From NCBI GenBank assembly GCA_910583985.1, contig CAJTYA010000004.1, forward strand, positions 93,083 through 157,082: DNA of 64,000 nt, given 5' to 3'. Below are positions 45,677 through 54,811 of the stretch, in pieces. Origin of the DNA: an uncultured Alistipes sp. GTDB taxonomy: Bacteria; Bacteroidota; Bacteroidia; Bacteroidales; Rikenellaceae. The notes under the pieces were generated by a model. The model was not told where the DNA came from. It worked only from the letters and a program-made list of their open reading frames with translations, and did no database searches. How positions within the stretch are numbered: the first letter of the stretch is position 1; each line of letters begins with the position of its first letter. A program made the position numbers and the translations under genes.

Positions 45677-47044
45677 ATGGGTATGACGCGAGTAATCGGT
45701 TTCAGGCATAAAAGGAACTTCTTCATCCGGCAGGAACGCCACCATCGTTTCATGCACAGCCCGTGGGCCGCCGGCCTGCTGCTGGTGCTGTTCACCGCAC
45801 TGGCCATGGTTCTGGCCAACGTGCCCGCCACGGCCGAGCTGTACCGGCATGCGCTGGAGATTCCGTTGAGCGTCGGATTCGACGGCTGGAAGATCGACCA
45901 GCCCGTCGAGGCATGGATCAACGACGGGCTGATGGCGATCTTTTTCTTCGCCGTAGGGCTGGAAATCAAGCGGGAAATCGTATCGGGACAACTTTCGGGC
46001 ATGCGCCGGGCCGCCCTGCCGCTGGCCGCGGCTCTGGGCGGCATGATCGTTCCCGCGTCGATCTACGCGCTGCTGAACGTCGGGAGCCCGACGGCCGCGG
46101 GATGGGGCGTGCCGATGGCCACCGACATCGCTTTCGCATTAGGCGTGCTTTCGCTCATGGGCAACCGCGTGCCGCTGCCGCTGAAAATCTTCCTCACGGC
46201 GCTGGCCATCGTGGACGATCTGGGCTCGATCCTCGTCATCGCGCTCTTCTACTCGTCGGGCATCGACCTGACGACGCTGGCGGCCGCAGTCGGCGTCTTC
46301 GCGCTCATGCTGCTGCTCAACCGGCTGAACGTCTACAAAATGCGCTACTACCTCGTGCCGGGCATCGCGCTGTGGATTCTTTTTCTGTATTCGGGCATCC
46401 ACGCCACACTGGCGGGCGTGCTCGTCGCACTGACGATTCCCTCCACGCCACGCTTCTCGAAACGCTACTTCGACTACAAGACGCGCTACTACCTGCGTTC
46501 GTTCCGGCAGCACGACCGCGAAGGAGAAGAAATACTGACCAATCCCAAACAGCTCGAAGACGTCGAGACGATCCGGCAGATCGCCCTCGATGCGATCAGC
46601 CCGTCGCAGCGACTCGAATACGCGCTGCACCACACCGTCGCATTCTTCATCATGCCGGCTTTCGCGCTGGCCAATGCCGGCGTGCGCATCGAGGGACTTT
46701 CGGCGCTCGACGTGACGGCCTCGACGCAAGGCCTGGGCATCCTGCTGGGACTGGTGGCGGGCAAGCCGCTCGGCATCTGGCTTTTCAGCCGCCTTGCGGT
46801 GCGGGCAGGATGGTGCACGCTGCCCGCCGGCGTGTCGTGGCGGGCGCTCTTCGGCGTGGCCTGTCTGGGCGGGATCGGATTCACGATGTCCATTTTCATC
46901 AACAATCTGGCCTTCGAGGGCACTCCGGCCGCCGCGAGCGGTAAAATAGCCGTGCTCGTCGCCTCGCTGGTCGCAGTGGCGGCCGGCGTGCTGGCCGTCC
47001 CGCGAAAACAAAGGACGCAACCCGCAGCAGGCGGACGAAAATAA
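45677..47044 (+). CDS. nhaA: Na+/H+ antiporter NhaA
   Basis: A 455-residue inner-membrane protein with about 12 membrane helices. Ion-site aspartates are in place: D150 in PMATDIAFALGVL, and D180 and D181 in AIVDDLGSI, a constant 17-residue offset from E. coli D133/D163/D164. It exports Na+ in exchange for protons. A hydrophilic loop of about 45 residues (280-320) is longer than in E. coli and is common in Bacteroidota NhaA. No promoter box was seen in the 70-base gap after the ureohydrolase gene. Confidence 0.95.
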   Translation: MGMTRVIGFRHKRNFFIRQERHHRFMHSPWAAGLLLVLFTALAMVLANVPATAELYRHALEIPLSVGFDGWKIDQPVEAWINDGLMAIFFFAVGLEIKREIVSGQLSGMRRAALPLAAALGGMIVPASIYALLNVGSPTAAGWGVPMATDIAFALGVLSLMGNRVPLPLKIFLTALAIVDDLGSILVIALFYSSGIDLTTLAAAVGVFALMLLLNRLNVYKMRYYLVPGIALWILFLYSGIHATLAGVLVALTIPSTPRFSKRYFDYKTRYYLRSFRQHDREGEEILTNPKQLEDVETIRQIALDAISPSQRLEYALHHTVAFFIMPAFALANAGVRIEGLSALDVTASTQGLGILLGLVAGKPLGIWLFSRLAVRAGWCTLPAGVSWRALFGVACLGGIGFTMSIFINNLAFEGTPAAASGKIAVLVASLVAVAAGVLAVPRKQRTQPAAGGRK

Positions 47045-47090
47045 TTCGATAAAAAAGAGTGCTTTCGCTCCATCGTTCAGTTAATTTGCT

Positions 47091-47098
47091 TACATTTG
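47091..47098 (+). promoter_or_regulatory. -7 box (TACATTTG) for the FKBP gene
   Basis: An exact match, with a leader of about 80 bases. Confidence 0.7.
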
Positions 47099-47184
47099 CA
47101 GGCGCGAATCCGGAAAATTTTCCCGAACGGGACGAAGGCTTCGCCAAATGACGGAATCAACAATAAACCGAATAATTTAGAAAA

Positions 47185-47874
47185 ATGAAAAAATTGATTC
47201 TTCTGTGCGGCGCAGCCGCCATGGTTCTCAGCTCGTGCGGCACGACGGGCGGAACGCCCAAAAGCGAAAAAGACTCGCTGGCCTACATCATCGGATACAA
47301 CTGGGGTACCGCCCTGCGCGACCTCGATCCGACGATCGACATCAGCGTAGTGGCCGCCGCCATGCGGGACGGCATCAAGGGCGACACCGCTGCGGCGAAG
47401 ATCGACCAGCAGGCCGCCCAGAGCTTCTGGAGGGAATATTTCTCGATCCGCAAGCCCCGCAAGGACAGCATCGCCAGCGCCGAATTCATCGCCAAGGTCG
47501 AAAAGGAAAACAAGAACGTGAAAAAGGCCGAATCGGGCTTTCTGTACGAAATCATCGAACAGGGCGAAGACCCCAAACCCGACTCGGCATCGACGGTCAA
47601 AGTGATGTTCAAACTGAGCGACCGCAACGGTAAGGTGATTCAGGAAATCAACGAAGAACGCGGTCCGGTGGACATGAACCTCCAGCAGGTGCTCCCCGCA
47701 TGGGCCGAAGGCCTGCAACTCATCGGCAAGGGCGGCAAGATCAAACTGTGGCTGCCTGCCGAACTGGGTTACGGCAAACACGGCAACCAGATGGTCGAAC
47801 CCAATTCCGCACTGGTGTTCGAAGTGGATCTGGTAGACATCGTCCCCGAAGAAGCCGAAGAGGCAGCGGAATAG
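47185..47874 (+). CDS. FKBP-type peptidyl-prolyl isomerase lipoprotein
   Basis: A 229-residue lipoprotein (C18 in VLSSC). It has an N-terminal helical dimerisation domain (about 30-115) as in Mip/FkpA and a C-terminal FKBP domain (about 125-220) with VDMNLQQVLPAWAEGLQLIGKGGKIKLWLPAELGYG and a final LVFEVDLVDI; this pattern is given in shortened form: LPAWAEGLQL and WLPAELGYG. It would fold exported proteins in the periplasm. The tail is acidic. Single-gene transcript with promoter and terminator. Confidence 0.93.
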   Translation: MKKLILLCGAAAMVLSSCGTTGGTPKSEKDSLAYIIGYNWGTALRDLDPTIDISVVAAAMRDGIKGDTAAAKIDQQAAQSFWREYFSIRKPRKDSIASAEFIAKVEKENKNVKKAESGFLYEIIEQGEDPKPDSASTVKVMFKLSDRNGKVIQEINEERGPVDMNLQQVLPAWAEGLQLIGKGGKIKLWLPAELGYGKHGNQMVEPNSALVFEVDLVDIVPEEAEEAAE

Positions 47875-47922
47875 TCCGCACCCCGGTGCCGCCCCGACGG
47901 AGTGCGGCGATTCTAATGATAC

Positions 47923-47952
47923 GAGCGACCGAAAGATTCGGTCGCTTTTTTT
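47923..47952 (+). terminator. Intrinsic terminator of the FKBP gene
   Basis: AGCGACCGA and its complement with a short loop, followed by seven T residues, 50 bases after the stop. Confidence 0.93.
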
Positions 47953-48851
47953 GACTTCGCGCGGAAACGGCGGAGCGTTTCCGCACGGCATACGGTTCCT
48001 TCCGCACGAGGGAGAGGAAATTCCGAAGAGAACGATACGCTGCGACGGACCGACGTTCTGCCTGCATTTTCCGTCCCCGGTCTTTCGCGGCCGCGAGCCG
48101 CGTATCGGGATGACTGCCGATCCCCCCGCGGGAAACTCATGGGCGGCATCCGGAAAACCGGCGGCACGAGTTTTCTGCCGCGGCAGCGGAACATCCCGCC
48201 ACCATTCCGGAAATCGACTCTCCGGGCGACCGGTCGCCCCCTACCGTCCTTGCCTCCCTTCGGCGGCAACTCTCCGTCGGACCGCTGCCGCCGCGGCTTC
48301 GCACGCTCTTGCCGAGGTCCGACATCCGATGTGTCCGCGGCTTTTTTGCGAAGACGGGAAAACACGGCGCTCGCGTCCGGGAGCTGCCGGAGCCTTTGCC
48401 GTCCCCATCGCTCGACCGCCGGAAAACGCAGTTCCGCGCCGCGACAAACGCATCATTCCCATCGACCGTGCAGGCTGCACACGAAAAGCGGCCTGCCCGA
48501 CGACCGCCCGACCGGCTTTCGGTCGAACAGGCCGCTCCGGGCATCGCTTCCGAACGGATGCCCCACTCCGCAAGACGGCCTTTCTCGATTTTTCTACGGA
48601 AGATACGCCGACTGAAAACCGGAAGCGCTTTTCCCGGCACGGCTCGGTACGCCCGTAAACGGGCGCAGGCATACGCACCGGGCGATTTTCAGAAAATAAA
48701 GTCGTGGGAGGAGAAGAAACCGACAGGAACAAACCGGCCGGTGAATTTCCGTATCGGGCCCCTACCCTTTCCGCACCCGTGCGAAGAAAAGGGACAAAAC
48801 CGGCGAAAAGCAGGCAGACAGGGTTTTCGCTGGCACAGGCCCCCGTCGTTG
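47953..48851. other. Gene-free interval
   Basis: About 900 bases. All frames are Arg/Pro/Ser-rich, and I see no remnant in this part, although it adjoins a decayed gene. Confidence 0.5.
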
Positions 48852-49563
48852 TCAGACAAAAGACCGGAGGTCTTCCACCATTTTACACCGAATTTCGTTT
48901 CCGGTCCAAAGGACGCCATCGACCAAAGCCAGCCGCCGGATCGCGTCGATGCCCCGCTCCCTCAGCTCCGGGGAAAAGGAGCCCGTTATTTCGATCCGGG
49001 CGAAAGCGGCAGCATAAGCGACCCTATTATCGCCCTGCATCATATCCGTCTTCCTTGGACGAGGCCATTTCCTTTATCCGCCCGGCGTCGAGCGTAGCGG
49101 CCGGAATATATTCCATACCCCAGTCCCGCTCGATCGATCGGCGAGGAAAGGCCTCGAAGTCGAGCTTTGAATCTTTCCGGACGGCTCGGTACAGGAAAAA
49201 CAACGTGTCGTGCCCCTCGTCGCTGCCGAACGGAGCCTCTTCGTCGTCCTCCGAATAATAGCATCGGCGAAATGTTCGGCAAACCGGGGATGCGACGTCT
49301 TGGGATGAAGTCCGTACCGTTCACGTCGATGTAGCTCCGATTCAGGAAATCGAATCCGCCGTCTTCCCTATATCCTTTTTTTATTTTCGAGCGGATCAGC
49401 CTTTCGGCTTCTTTCGTGCACTCCTACCGCGTATCGAATTCCCTGACTTCGTACTTTCCGATGCCGCCGCACTTCCCGTAGTCACGGCGAAACTGCGGTC
49501 GTCACGGTCGATACACCGGAACTTGCGGGATTTTCTGGCTTCGTACACGAACGTCTTTTTCAT
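48852..49563 (-). pseudogene. Decayed WGR-domain protein gene
   Basis: Pieces of one protein lie in successive frames on the minus strand. From the ATG at 49563: MKKTFVYEARKSRKF and CIDRDDRSFAVT; after a one-base shift YGKCGGIGKYEVREFD, then a TAG stop in frame, then CTKEAERLIRSKIKKGY, the classic end of a WGR domain. A further shift gives YYSEDDEEAPFGSDEGHDTLFFLYR and KLDFEAFPRRSIE; a last shift gives AYAAAFARIEITGSFSPELRERG to the stop at 48852. So at least three frameshifts and one nonsense codon disrupt a protein of roughly 235 residues. WGR domains bind nucleic acid in PARPs and occur widely in Bacteroidota proteins of unknown role. Confidence 0.8.
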
Positions 49564-49682
49564 CGTCCTTCCGTTCGCCCCTCCGACACGGACGAGGCCG
49601 CTCCGCACTTCCCGCGGCTTTTCCGGAAAAAGGAGGCGGAGGAGGTTTGTCCCCGCACATTTGCGGAACCGTTTTTGCCGAA

Positions 49683-50315
49683 CTATTTCTTGTGTTTGAA
49701 AAGGTAGGTTTTCGATTCGGTATGGGAAAGCAACCGACGGATGTTCTTACGATGGGTGAACAGCAGCAACAGGGCGATGACGATGCTGAACACGATGAGG
49801 GCGAGGGAACGCTCGCCGAAAACGCCGATGACGAAAACGGGGAAAGCCACCCCGGCGCTCATCGACCCCAGCGAAACGTAACGGGTAAGGCCGAACACGA
49901 CGGCGAACACGACCAGACAGAGCAGCACGGCGAGCGGATAAACGCCCAGCACGGCGCCGGCCAGCGTAGCGACGCCCTTGCCGCCCTTGAATCCGGCAAA
50001 GACCGGCAGGATATGGCCGATGACGGCCGCAGCGACGAGCGCGACCTTGAGGTTGAACATCGCATCGCTTCCGGCCGGATAGCCGGCCAGATGGGAGAGC
50101 ATGACGGCCGCCAGCCCCTTGAGCATGTCGATGGCGAAAACCGGCAAGGCGGCCCGCAGCCCCAATACGCGCAACGTATTGGTAGCCCCGGCATTCTTGC
50201 TGCCGTGCTGACGCACATCCACGCCGTAGAAACGACGGCCGATCCACACCGCGCTGGGGATCGACCCCAGCAGATAAGCCACCGCGATAAGCCCGATATC
50301 GAGAACCATACCCAT
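49683..50315 (-). CDS. plsY: Glycerol-3-phosphate acyltransferase PlsY
   Basis: A 210-residue membrane enzyme that acylates glycerol 3-phosphate from acyl-phosphate, the first step of phospholipid synthesis. The three conserved loops are visible: GSIPSAVWIG near 17-26, GSKNAGATNTLR around 38-49, and GFKGGKGVAT around 103-112. About five membrane helices. The ATG at 50309 (MVLDIG) is an equally good start. A -7 box only 13 bases before 50315 implies a very short leader. Divergent from the YitT gene. Confidence 0.95.
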   Translation of the reverse strand: MGMVLDIGLIAVAYLLGSIPSAVWIGRRFYGVDVRQHGSKNAGATNTLRVLGLRAALPVFAIDMLKGLAAVMLSHLAGYPAGSDAMFNLKVALVAAAVIGHILPVFAGFKGGKGVATLAGAVLGVYPLAVLLCLVVFAVVFGLTRYVSLGSMSAGVAFPVFVIGVFGERSLALIVFSIVIALLLLFTHRKNIRRLLSHTESKTYLFKHKK

Positions 50316-50328
50316 TCGTTTTGGAATG

Positions 50329-50336
50329 CAAATTTA
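50329..50336 (-). promoter_or_regulatory. -7 box (TAAATTTG) for plsY
   Basis: An exact match on the minus strand, 13 bases before the first plsY ATG. Confidence 0.65.
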
Positions 50337-50388
50337 GGCAAAGATGGAACGGCGCGGAGAATGATTTTTTATTTTTAACAAAATATAT

Positions 50389-50396
50389 TACTTTTG
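50389..50396 (+). promoter_or_regulatory. -7 box (TACTTTTG) for the YitT-miaB operon
   Basis: An exact match in an AT-rich patch, 18 bases before the ATG at 50415. Confidence 0.75.
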
Positions 50397-50414
50397 TTAC
50401 GAATTTAAGCAGAT

Positions 50415-51338
50415 ATGGTAGCCGTTACGAAACTGTACGACGGACTGATGCAGCGACAGTCCGTCAAATCGTGGATCTATGTCCTGCTGGGCAGCATCGT
50501 GCTCTCCGCAGGCTTCGTGCTGTTTATGAATCCCTACAAGATCGTGCCGGGCGGCGTGTACGGCACGGGCATCGTGTTGCACAGCCTCTTCCCGTCGATT
50601 CAGGTGGGTACGTTCGGCCTGATGCTCGACATCCCGCTGCTGCTCATCGGATTCAAAGTATTCGGTCGGATGTTCGGCGCCAAGACGATCTTTTCGGCCC
50701 TGCTGATTCCGGCGGTGATGAACGGCATGACCTATCTCATCGGCGAGAATCCGTCGCTGATGTTCGGGGGCAACATGGACCTCTCGCAGGACATGTTCCT
50801 GCCCTGCATCTTCGGCGGCGTGATGATCGGCACCGGCACGGGGCTCATCATCAAGTCGCACGCCACGTCGGGCGGCACCGACATCATCGCCATGCTGCTG
50901 ACCCATTACGCGAAATTCCGTTTCTCGCGCGCCATCCTGCTCGTCGATTCGACGATCGTGATTTTCGGCATGATCGTTTTGGGCGACTGGCGCTTGCCGC
51001 TTTATTCTTTAGTCACTATCTTTGTCGCATCGAAGGTGATCGACTACATCGTAGACGGCGCCAGCTACGACAAGCTGCTGTTCATCGTATCCGACCGCAG
51101 AGAGGAAATCCGCGAGTTCATCCTCGAAAAAATGGGCCGCGGAGGCACCTACATCAAGAGTTCGGGCATGTACACCTCGCAGGAGAGGGAGATGATTTTC
51201 GTCGTAGTGAGCCGCAACGAGGTGTCGATGATCCGGAGCATGATCCACGAAATCGACCCTGCGTCGTTCGTCGTGATCGTAGATGCCCACGAAACTTTCG
51301 GCGACGGCTTCAAACCCTTCCCCGAAAGCAGGAAATAA
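50415..51338 (+). CDS. YitT/DUF161-DUF2179 family membrane protein
   Basis: A 307-residue protein with five or six membrane helices in residues 20-200 (YVLLGSIVLSAGFVLFMNPYKIVPGG is the conserved entry, here VLLGSIVLSAGFVLFMNP). A cytoplasmic DUF2179 domain follows at about 225-300 (GASYDKLLFIVSDRREEI, GRGGTYIKSSGMYT). YitT proteins are assumed to be transporters; no substrate is known for this branch. It ends 22 bases before miaB and shares its transcript. Confidence 0.9.
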   Translation: MVAVTKLYDGLMQRQSVKSWIYVLLGSIVLSAGFVLFMNPYKIVPGGVYGTGIVLHSLFPSIQVGTFGLMLDIPLLLIGFKVFGRMFGAKTIFSALLIPAVMNGMTYLIGENPSLMFGGNMDLSQDMFLPCIFGGVMIGTGTGLIIKSHATSGGTDIIAMLLTHYAKFRFSRAILLVDSTIVIFGMIVLGDWRLPLYSLVTIFVASKVIDYIVDGASYDKLLFIVSDRREEIREFILEKMGRGGTYIKSSGMYTSQEREMIFVVVSRNEVSMIRSMIHEIDPASFVVIVDAHETFGDGFKPFPESRK

Positions 51339-51360
51339 AGAACGCAAAGGGAAGAAACCC

Positions 51361-52734
51361 ATGAATTTCGACGCTGCGAATATCCGACGGCTGCGCCCGC
51401 TCACGGGCGACGGCCTGCAACTCTATATCGAGACTTACGGCTGCCAGATGAACGTGAACGACAGCGAGGTGGTGCTGTCTATCCTCCAGAACGAGGGATA
51501 CCGCTATACGGAAGACATCGCCGCGGCGGACGTGATTCTGGTCAACACCTGCTCCATCCGCGACAACGCCGAACAGCGGATATGGGGCCGCCTCAACGAA
51601 TTCAAGGCCTATAAGAAGAAAAAGCGCAGCCTCATGGTGGGCGTGATCGGCTGCATGGCCGAACGGCTACGCGAACAGCTCATCGAGCGCGAACGGCTCG
51701 TGGACGTCGTGGCCGGCCCGGACGCCTACCGCGACCTGCCCCGCCTGCTGCGGCAGGCGCGCGAAGGAGCCCGCTCGGTGAACGTCCTGCTGTCGCAGGA
51801 AGAGACCTATGCCGAAATCACGCCGGTGCGCACCGACAAAAACGGCGTGAGCGCATTCATTTCGATCATGCGCGGATGCAACAACATGTGCTCCTACTGC
51901 GTGGTGCCCTACACGCGCGGAGCCGAGCGGAGCCGCGATCCGGAGACGATTCTCGCCGAGGCCCGCGACCTGTTCGCAGCGGGCTACCGCGAAGTGACGC
52001 TGCTGGGCCAAAACGTCAATTCGTACCGCTGGCAAAGCGAACGGGGCACGACCGACTTCGCCGGCCTGCTCGAAGCCGTGGCCGGCATCGATCCGCTGCT
52101 GCGGGTGCGTTTTTCGACCTCGCACCCCAAGGACCTCGGCGACGACGTGCTGGAAGCGATGGCCCGCCACAGCAACATCTGCCGGGCCATCCACCTCCCG
52201 GCCCAGTCGGGCAGCACGCGGATGCTGGAGCTGATGAACCGCAAATACACGCGCGAATGGTATCTGGAGCGCATCGCCGCCATCCGCCGCATCCTGCCCG
52301 ACTGCGCGATCTCGACCGACCTGATCGCCGGATTCTGCACCGAAACCGAAGAGGATCACCGGCAGACGCTCTCGCTGATGGAGGAGGTGGGCTACGAATT
52401 CGCCTTCATGTTCAAATACTCCGAACGTCCCAACACGAAAGCCGCCCGCCACTGGACGGACGACGTGCCGGACGCCGTCAAGACCGCCCGGCTGACCCAA
52501 ATCATCGAATTGCAGAACGAACTTTCGCTGCGCAGCAACCGGCGCGACGTGGGGAAGGTGTTCGAAGTGCTCGTCGAAGGCGAATCGAAACGCCGCAGCG
52601 ACCAGCTTTTCGGCCGCACTTCGCAGAACAAAGTCGTCGTCTTCGACCGGGGCGACCGCCGGGTGGGCGACTACGTGCGCGTCCGGATCGCCGACTGCAC
52701 CTCGGCCACGCTGACGGGGGAAGCGGTGGAATAA
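51361..52734 (+). CDS. miaB: tRNA-2-methylthio-N6-dimethylallyladenosine synthase MiaB
   Basis: A 457-residue radical-SAM methylthiotransferase acting on i6A37 of tRNA. The N-terminal domain opens with YIETYGCQMNVNDSEV, with auxiliary-cluster cysteines also in VNTCSIRDNAE and GVIGCMAERL. The radical-SAM motif is CNNMCSYC. The C-terminal TRAM domain holds LFGRTSQNKVVVF. The signature YGCQMN separates it from RimO. I chose the ATG at 51361, where homology begins; the frame is open to 51283 inside the YitT gene. Confidence 0.96.
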   Translation: MNFDAANIRRLRPLTGDGLQLYIETYGCQMNVNDSEVVLSILQNEGYRYTEDIAAADVILVNTCSIRDNAEQRIWGRLNEFKAYKKKKRSLMVGVIGCMAERLREQLIERERLVDVVAGPDAYRDLPRLLRQAREGARSVNVLLSQEETYAEITPVRTDKNGVSAFISIMRGCNNMCSYCVVPYTRGAERSRDPETILAEARDLFAAGYREVTLLGQNVNSYRWQSERGTTDFAGLLEAVAGIDPLLRVRFSTSHPKDLGDDVLEAMARHSNICRAIHLPAQSGSTRMLELMNRKYTREWYLERIAAIRRILPDCAISTDLIAGFCTETEEDHRQTLSLMEEVGYEFAFMFKYSERPNTKAARHWTDDVPDAVKTARLTQIIELQNELSLRSNRRDVGKVFEVLVEGESKRRSDQLFGRTSQNKVVVFDRGDRRVGDYVRVRIADCTSATLTGEAVE

Positions 52735-52810
52735 TGCCTCCGGCACGAGCGACGGATTCCTCCGGCTCCCGACACTATCGGACCGTACCCGAACGCATGC
52801 GCCGGACACG

Positions 52811-53073
52811 ACGGCACCTCCAGCACACGTGCATCCGGTTATTTCTTCGACTTTCTGCACGGAAACGGCAACACGCAAATGCCGCCTCGTTTTCGAACCA
52901 CCGGCTCATACGATCGAATCCGCTACGCTCGCTTTCGTGCCCCGTCGCAAATCCTTGCACAGGAAGGTTGCACACGAACCGTCGTCCCGTTTCCGACGCA
53001 CCGACGCCTCCGCCCGAATCCGTCATCCTCCCTTTCTTCTCCGTTGCGAATCCTTGCATGGGAACGGTGCATC
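52811..53073. repeat. Three degenerate direct repeats, period about 100 bases
   Basis: Copies share CCTTGCAC/CCTTGCAT cores at about 52953 and 53052; a weaker third has CTGCACGGAAACGG at about 52855. The two best copies (52911-52974 and 53011-53073) agree at roughly 70% of positions over 63 bases. Spacing is 99-100 bases, and on the minus strand all three stay in one frame, giving QGFAT twice at a 33-residue step. Confidence 0.55.
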
Positions 53074-53717
53074 GCAAAAAACAATTTCGATTTTCGGAGC
53101 CTTCCGGGCTCCGTCCATGTCTCGCCCGTTCGGCTCTCCGTTCCATCCCCGACCGTAGAATCGTGCGATACGACCTGTAACGCGACTTTCGATGCGGCAC
53201 CGGACATTCCCTGCCGCACGGTTCCGGAACGCATCCGCCGATCCGTATTTTCCGAATCCCGGCAGGTACCGCTTTCCCTCGTCCGACAGGCTCCGGGCAC
53301 CGATATGCCGAAAACACGACGACACTGCCCCCCCGTCCGGCGACCGTCCTCCCCGCTGCACTCCGAAGAACGGCAGAACCGAGGCCAAACAAGACGCACA
53401 GCCCGAACCGCCCGGCACAGCGACTTCCGAAACCGAGGAAGCCGGGCGGAGGCCATGTCCTCGAACGGTTCTCCGGCACCGGTCGTCTTTTTTCAGGACC
53501 GCCCTCACCCGCGGACTTTTTACGGGCCGTCGGACGATAAAGGAGCTACCATGTGCAGAAGCCTCCCTTCCGTCGCCGATCCGCCCATGACCTGCGGTCG
53601 AAGTCGGCCGGACATCGGACCCGAAACGCTCATGCCCAACGGGAAAGCGCACGGACAGCCGACCGGCAGACCGACGCACAGACAGGAGACGAACGTTCGC
53701 CACAGCCTGCCGGAAAT

Positions 53718-53845
53718 CGTCCCCAGCCATCGTTATCGAACTCTTTTCGCACCATCGTGTTCTTCCCCACGCCGTCGCCCATCTCCTTGTAGAAATACAT
53801 CCGGGCGATCCGCGATAGAACGGGACAGAGATTCGCCGCATCCGA
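53718..53845 (-). other. Possible gene remnant
   Basis: On the minus strand one frame reads SDAANLCPVLSRIAR, then MYFYKEMGDGVGKNTM and VRKEFDNDGWG. This composition (Tyr, Phe, Lys, Asn, Asp) is unlike the Arg-rich noise around it and resembles real coding sequence. It degenerates on both sides. I cannot name the family. Confidence 0.25.
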
Positions 53846-54060
53846 GTCCTACGGCGAAAGACCGCATCCGGCCCGTGCCCGACCGACGGAACCCGGCAAC
53901 GCACTGCCGTCGGGCCGAGGCGACCGCCGTGTCCGGACCCTCGCCCCGCGACAAACGCGAGTCACGGCCACGAGACGAACGAAGCCCGCCCCCCCCCTTT
54001 CCGTGCCGTCGCTTCCCGACGAACGGCATGACAGAACGGCGAAAAGCCGCTTCCGGACAC

Positions 54061-54094
54061 GAAAAAGGGCATCCGGAAATTCCGGATGCCCTTT
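54061..54094 (-). terminator. Intrinsic terminator of rpmI-rplT
   Basis: AAAGGGCATCCGG and its complement around a five-base loop, followed by five T residues on the minus strand, 40 bases past rplT. Confidence 0.93.
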
Positions 54095-54133
54095 CGTTTC
54101 GGCGGGATCGGCGCGACGGGCGCACCGAAGAGC

Positions 54134-54478
54134 CTATTGTACTGTTTTAACGATTTTTTCGAATGCGGCGGGGTTGTTCATCGCCAGATCGGCCAGCACC
54201 TTGCGGTTGAGCTGGATGCCCTTGGCGTTGATTTTACCCATAAATTCCGAATAGGTCATACCGTGGCTGCGGGCTGCGGCGTTGATACGCTGAATCCACA
54301 GGCTGCGGAACTGACGTTTTTTGTTCTTACGATCGCGGTAAGCGTAGGTAAGACCTTTCTCGACGGTGTTTTTGGCGACCGTCCAGACATTTCCCCTTGA
54401 ACCAAAGTTACCCTTGGCAAGTTTTAAAACCTTTTTTCTTCTGGCTCTGGATGCTACTGCATTTACTGACCTTGGCAT
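54134..54478 (-). CDS. rplT: Ribosomal protein bL20
   Basis: A 114-residue early-assembly protein of the large subunit. Typical sequence from MPRSVNAVASRARRKKVLKLAKG through FRSLWIQRINAAARSHG and the C-terminal RKVLADLAMNNPAAF, quoted here in parts: RSVNAVASRARRKKVLK and RSLWIQRINAAARSHG. It lies 100 bases after rpmI. In E. coli bL20 represses its operon; no equivalent structure was identified in this gap. Confidence 0.97.
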   Translation of the reverse strand: MPRSVNAVASRARRKKVLKLAKGNFGSRGNVWTVAKNTVEKGLTYAYRDRKNKKRQFRSLWIQRINAAARSHGMTYSEFMGKINAKGIQLNRKVLADLAMNNPAAFEKIVKTVQ

Positions 54479-54578
54479 AGTTGTAAAGTTTTACGAGCGG
54501 TCAGCGGCATGGTTCTCCCATACTCTTCGGGGCTGACTCCCTCTTCGTTTGACGTAATGGCGCGAAACGGCGCGGCGG

Positions 54579-54773
54579 TTATTTCACCAGCAGCAGTTTC
54601 ACATTGGCCTCATCGGCCTTCGAAATCAGACCCGAATAGGTCAGATTGCGTTTTTGTTTGGTGGTTTTCTTGGTCAGGATGTGACTTTTGAAAGCATGCT
54701 TTCTCTTGATCTTTCCTGATCCGGTGAAGTCGAAACGTTTCTTCGCACCGGAATTGGTTTTCATTTTCGGCAT
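54579..54773 (-). CDS. rpmI: Ribosomal protein bL35
   Basis: A 64-residue basic protein with the bL35 pattern PKMKTNSGAKKRFDFTGSGKIKRKHAF (quoted in part: KMKTNSGAKKRFDFTGSGK) and a TKKTTKQKRNL segment. It is the first gene of the rpmI-rplT unit. infC, normally just upstream, is missing; a -7 box stands 30 bases before the start instead. Confidence 0.97.
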   Translation of the reverse strand: MPKMKTNSGAKKRFDFTGSGKIKRKHAFKSHILTKKTTKQKRNLTYSGLISKADEANVKLLLVK

Positions 54774-54803
54774 TCTACTAAAATTTAAATGTTAAACAGC
54801 CCA

Positions 54804-54811
54804 CAAAGATA
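54804..54811 (-). promoter_or_regulatory. -7 box (TATCTTTG) for rpmI-rplT
   Basis: An exact match on the minus strand, 30 bases before rpmI. Confidence 0.75.

Larger units (their letters stand above)
52735..54060. other. Long gene-free interval with repeats and a possible remnant
   Basis: About 1.3 kb between converging miaB and rplT. It holds degenerate repeats of about 100 bases (52811-53073) and one protein-like fragment on the minus strand (53718-53845); both are listed separately. No terminator for miaB is evident. The rest is Arg-rich noise. Confidence 0.55.
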
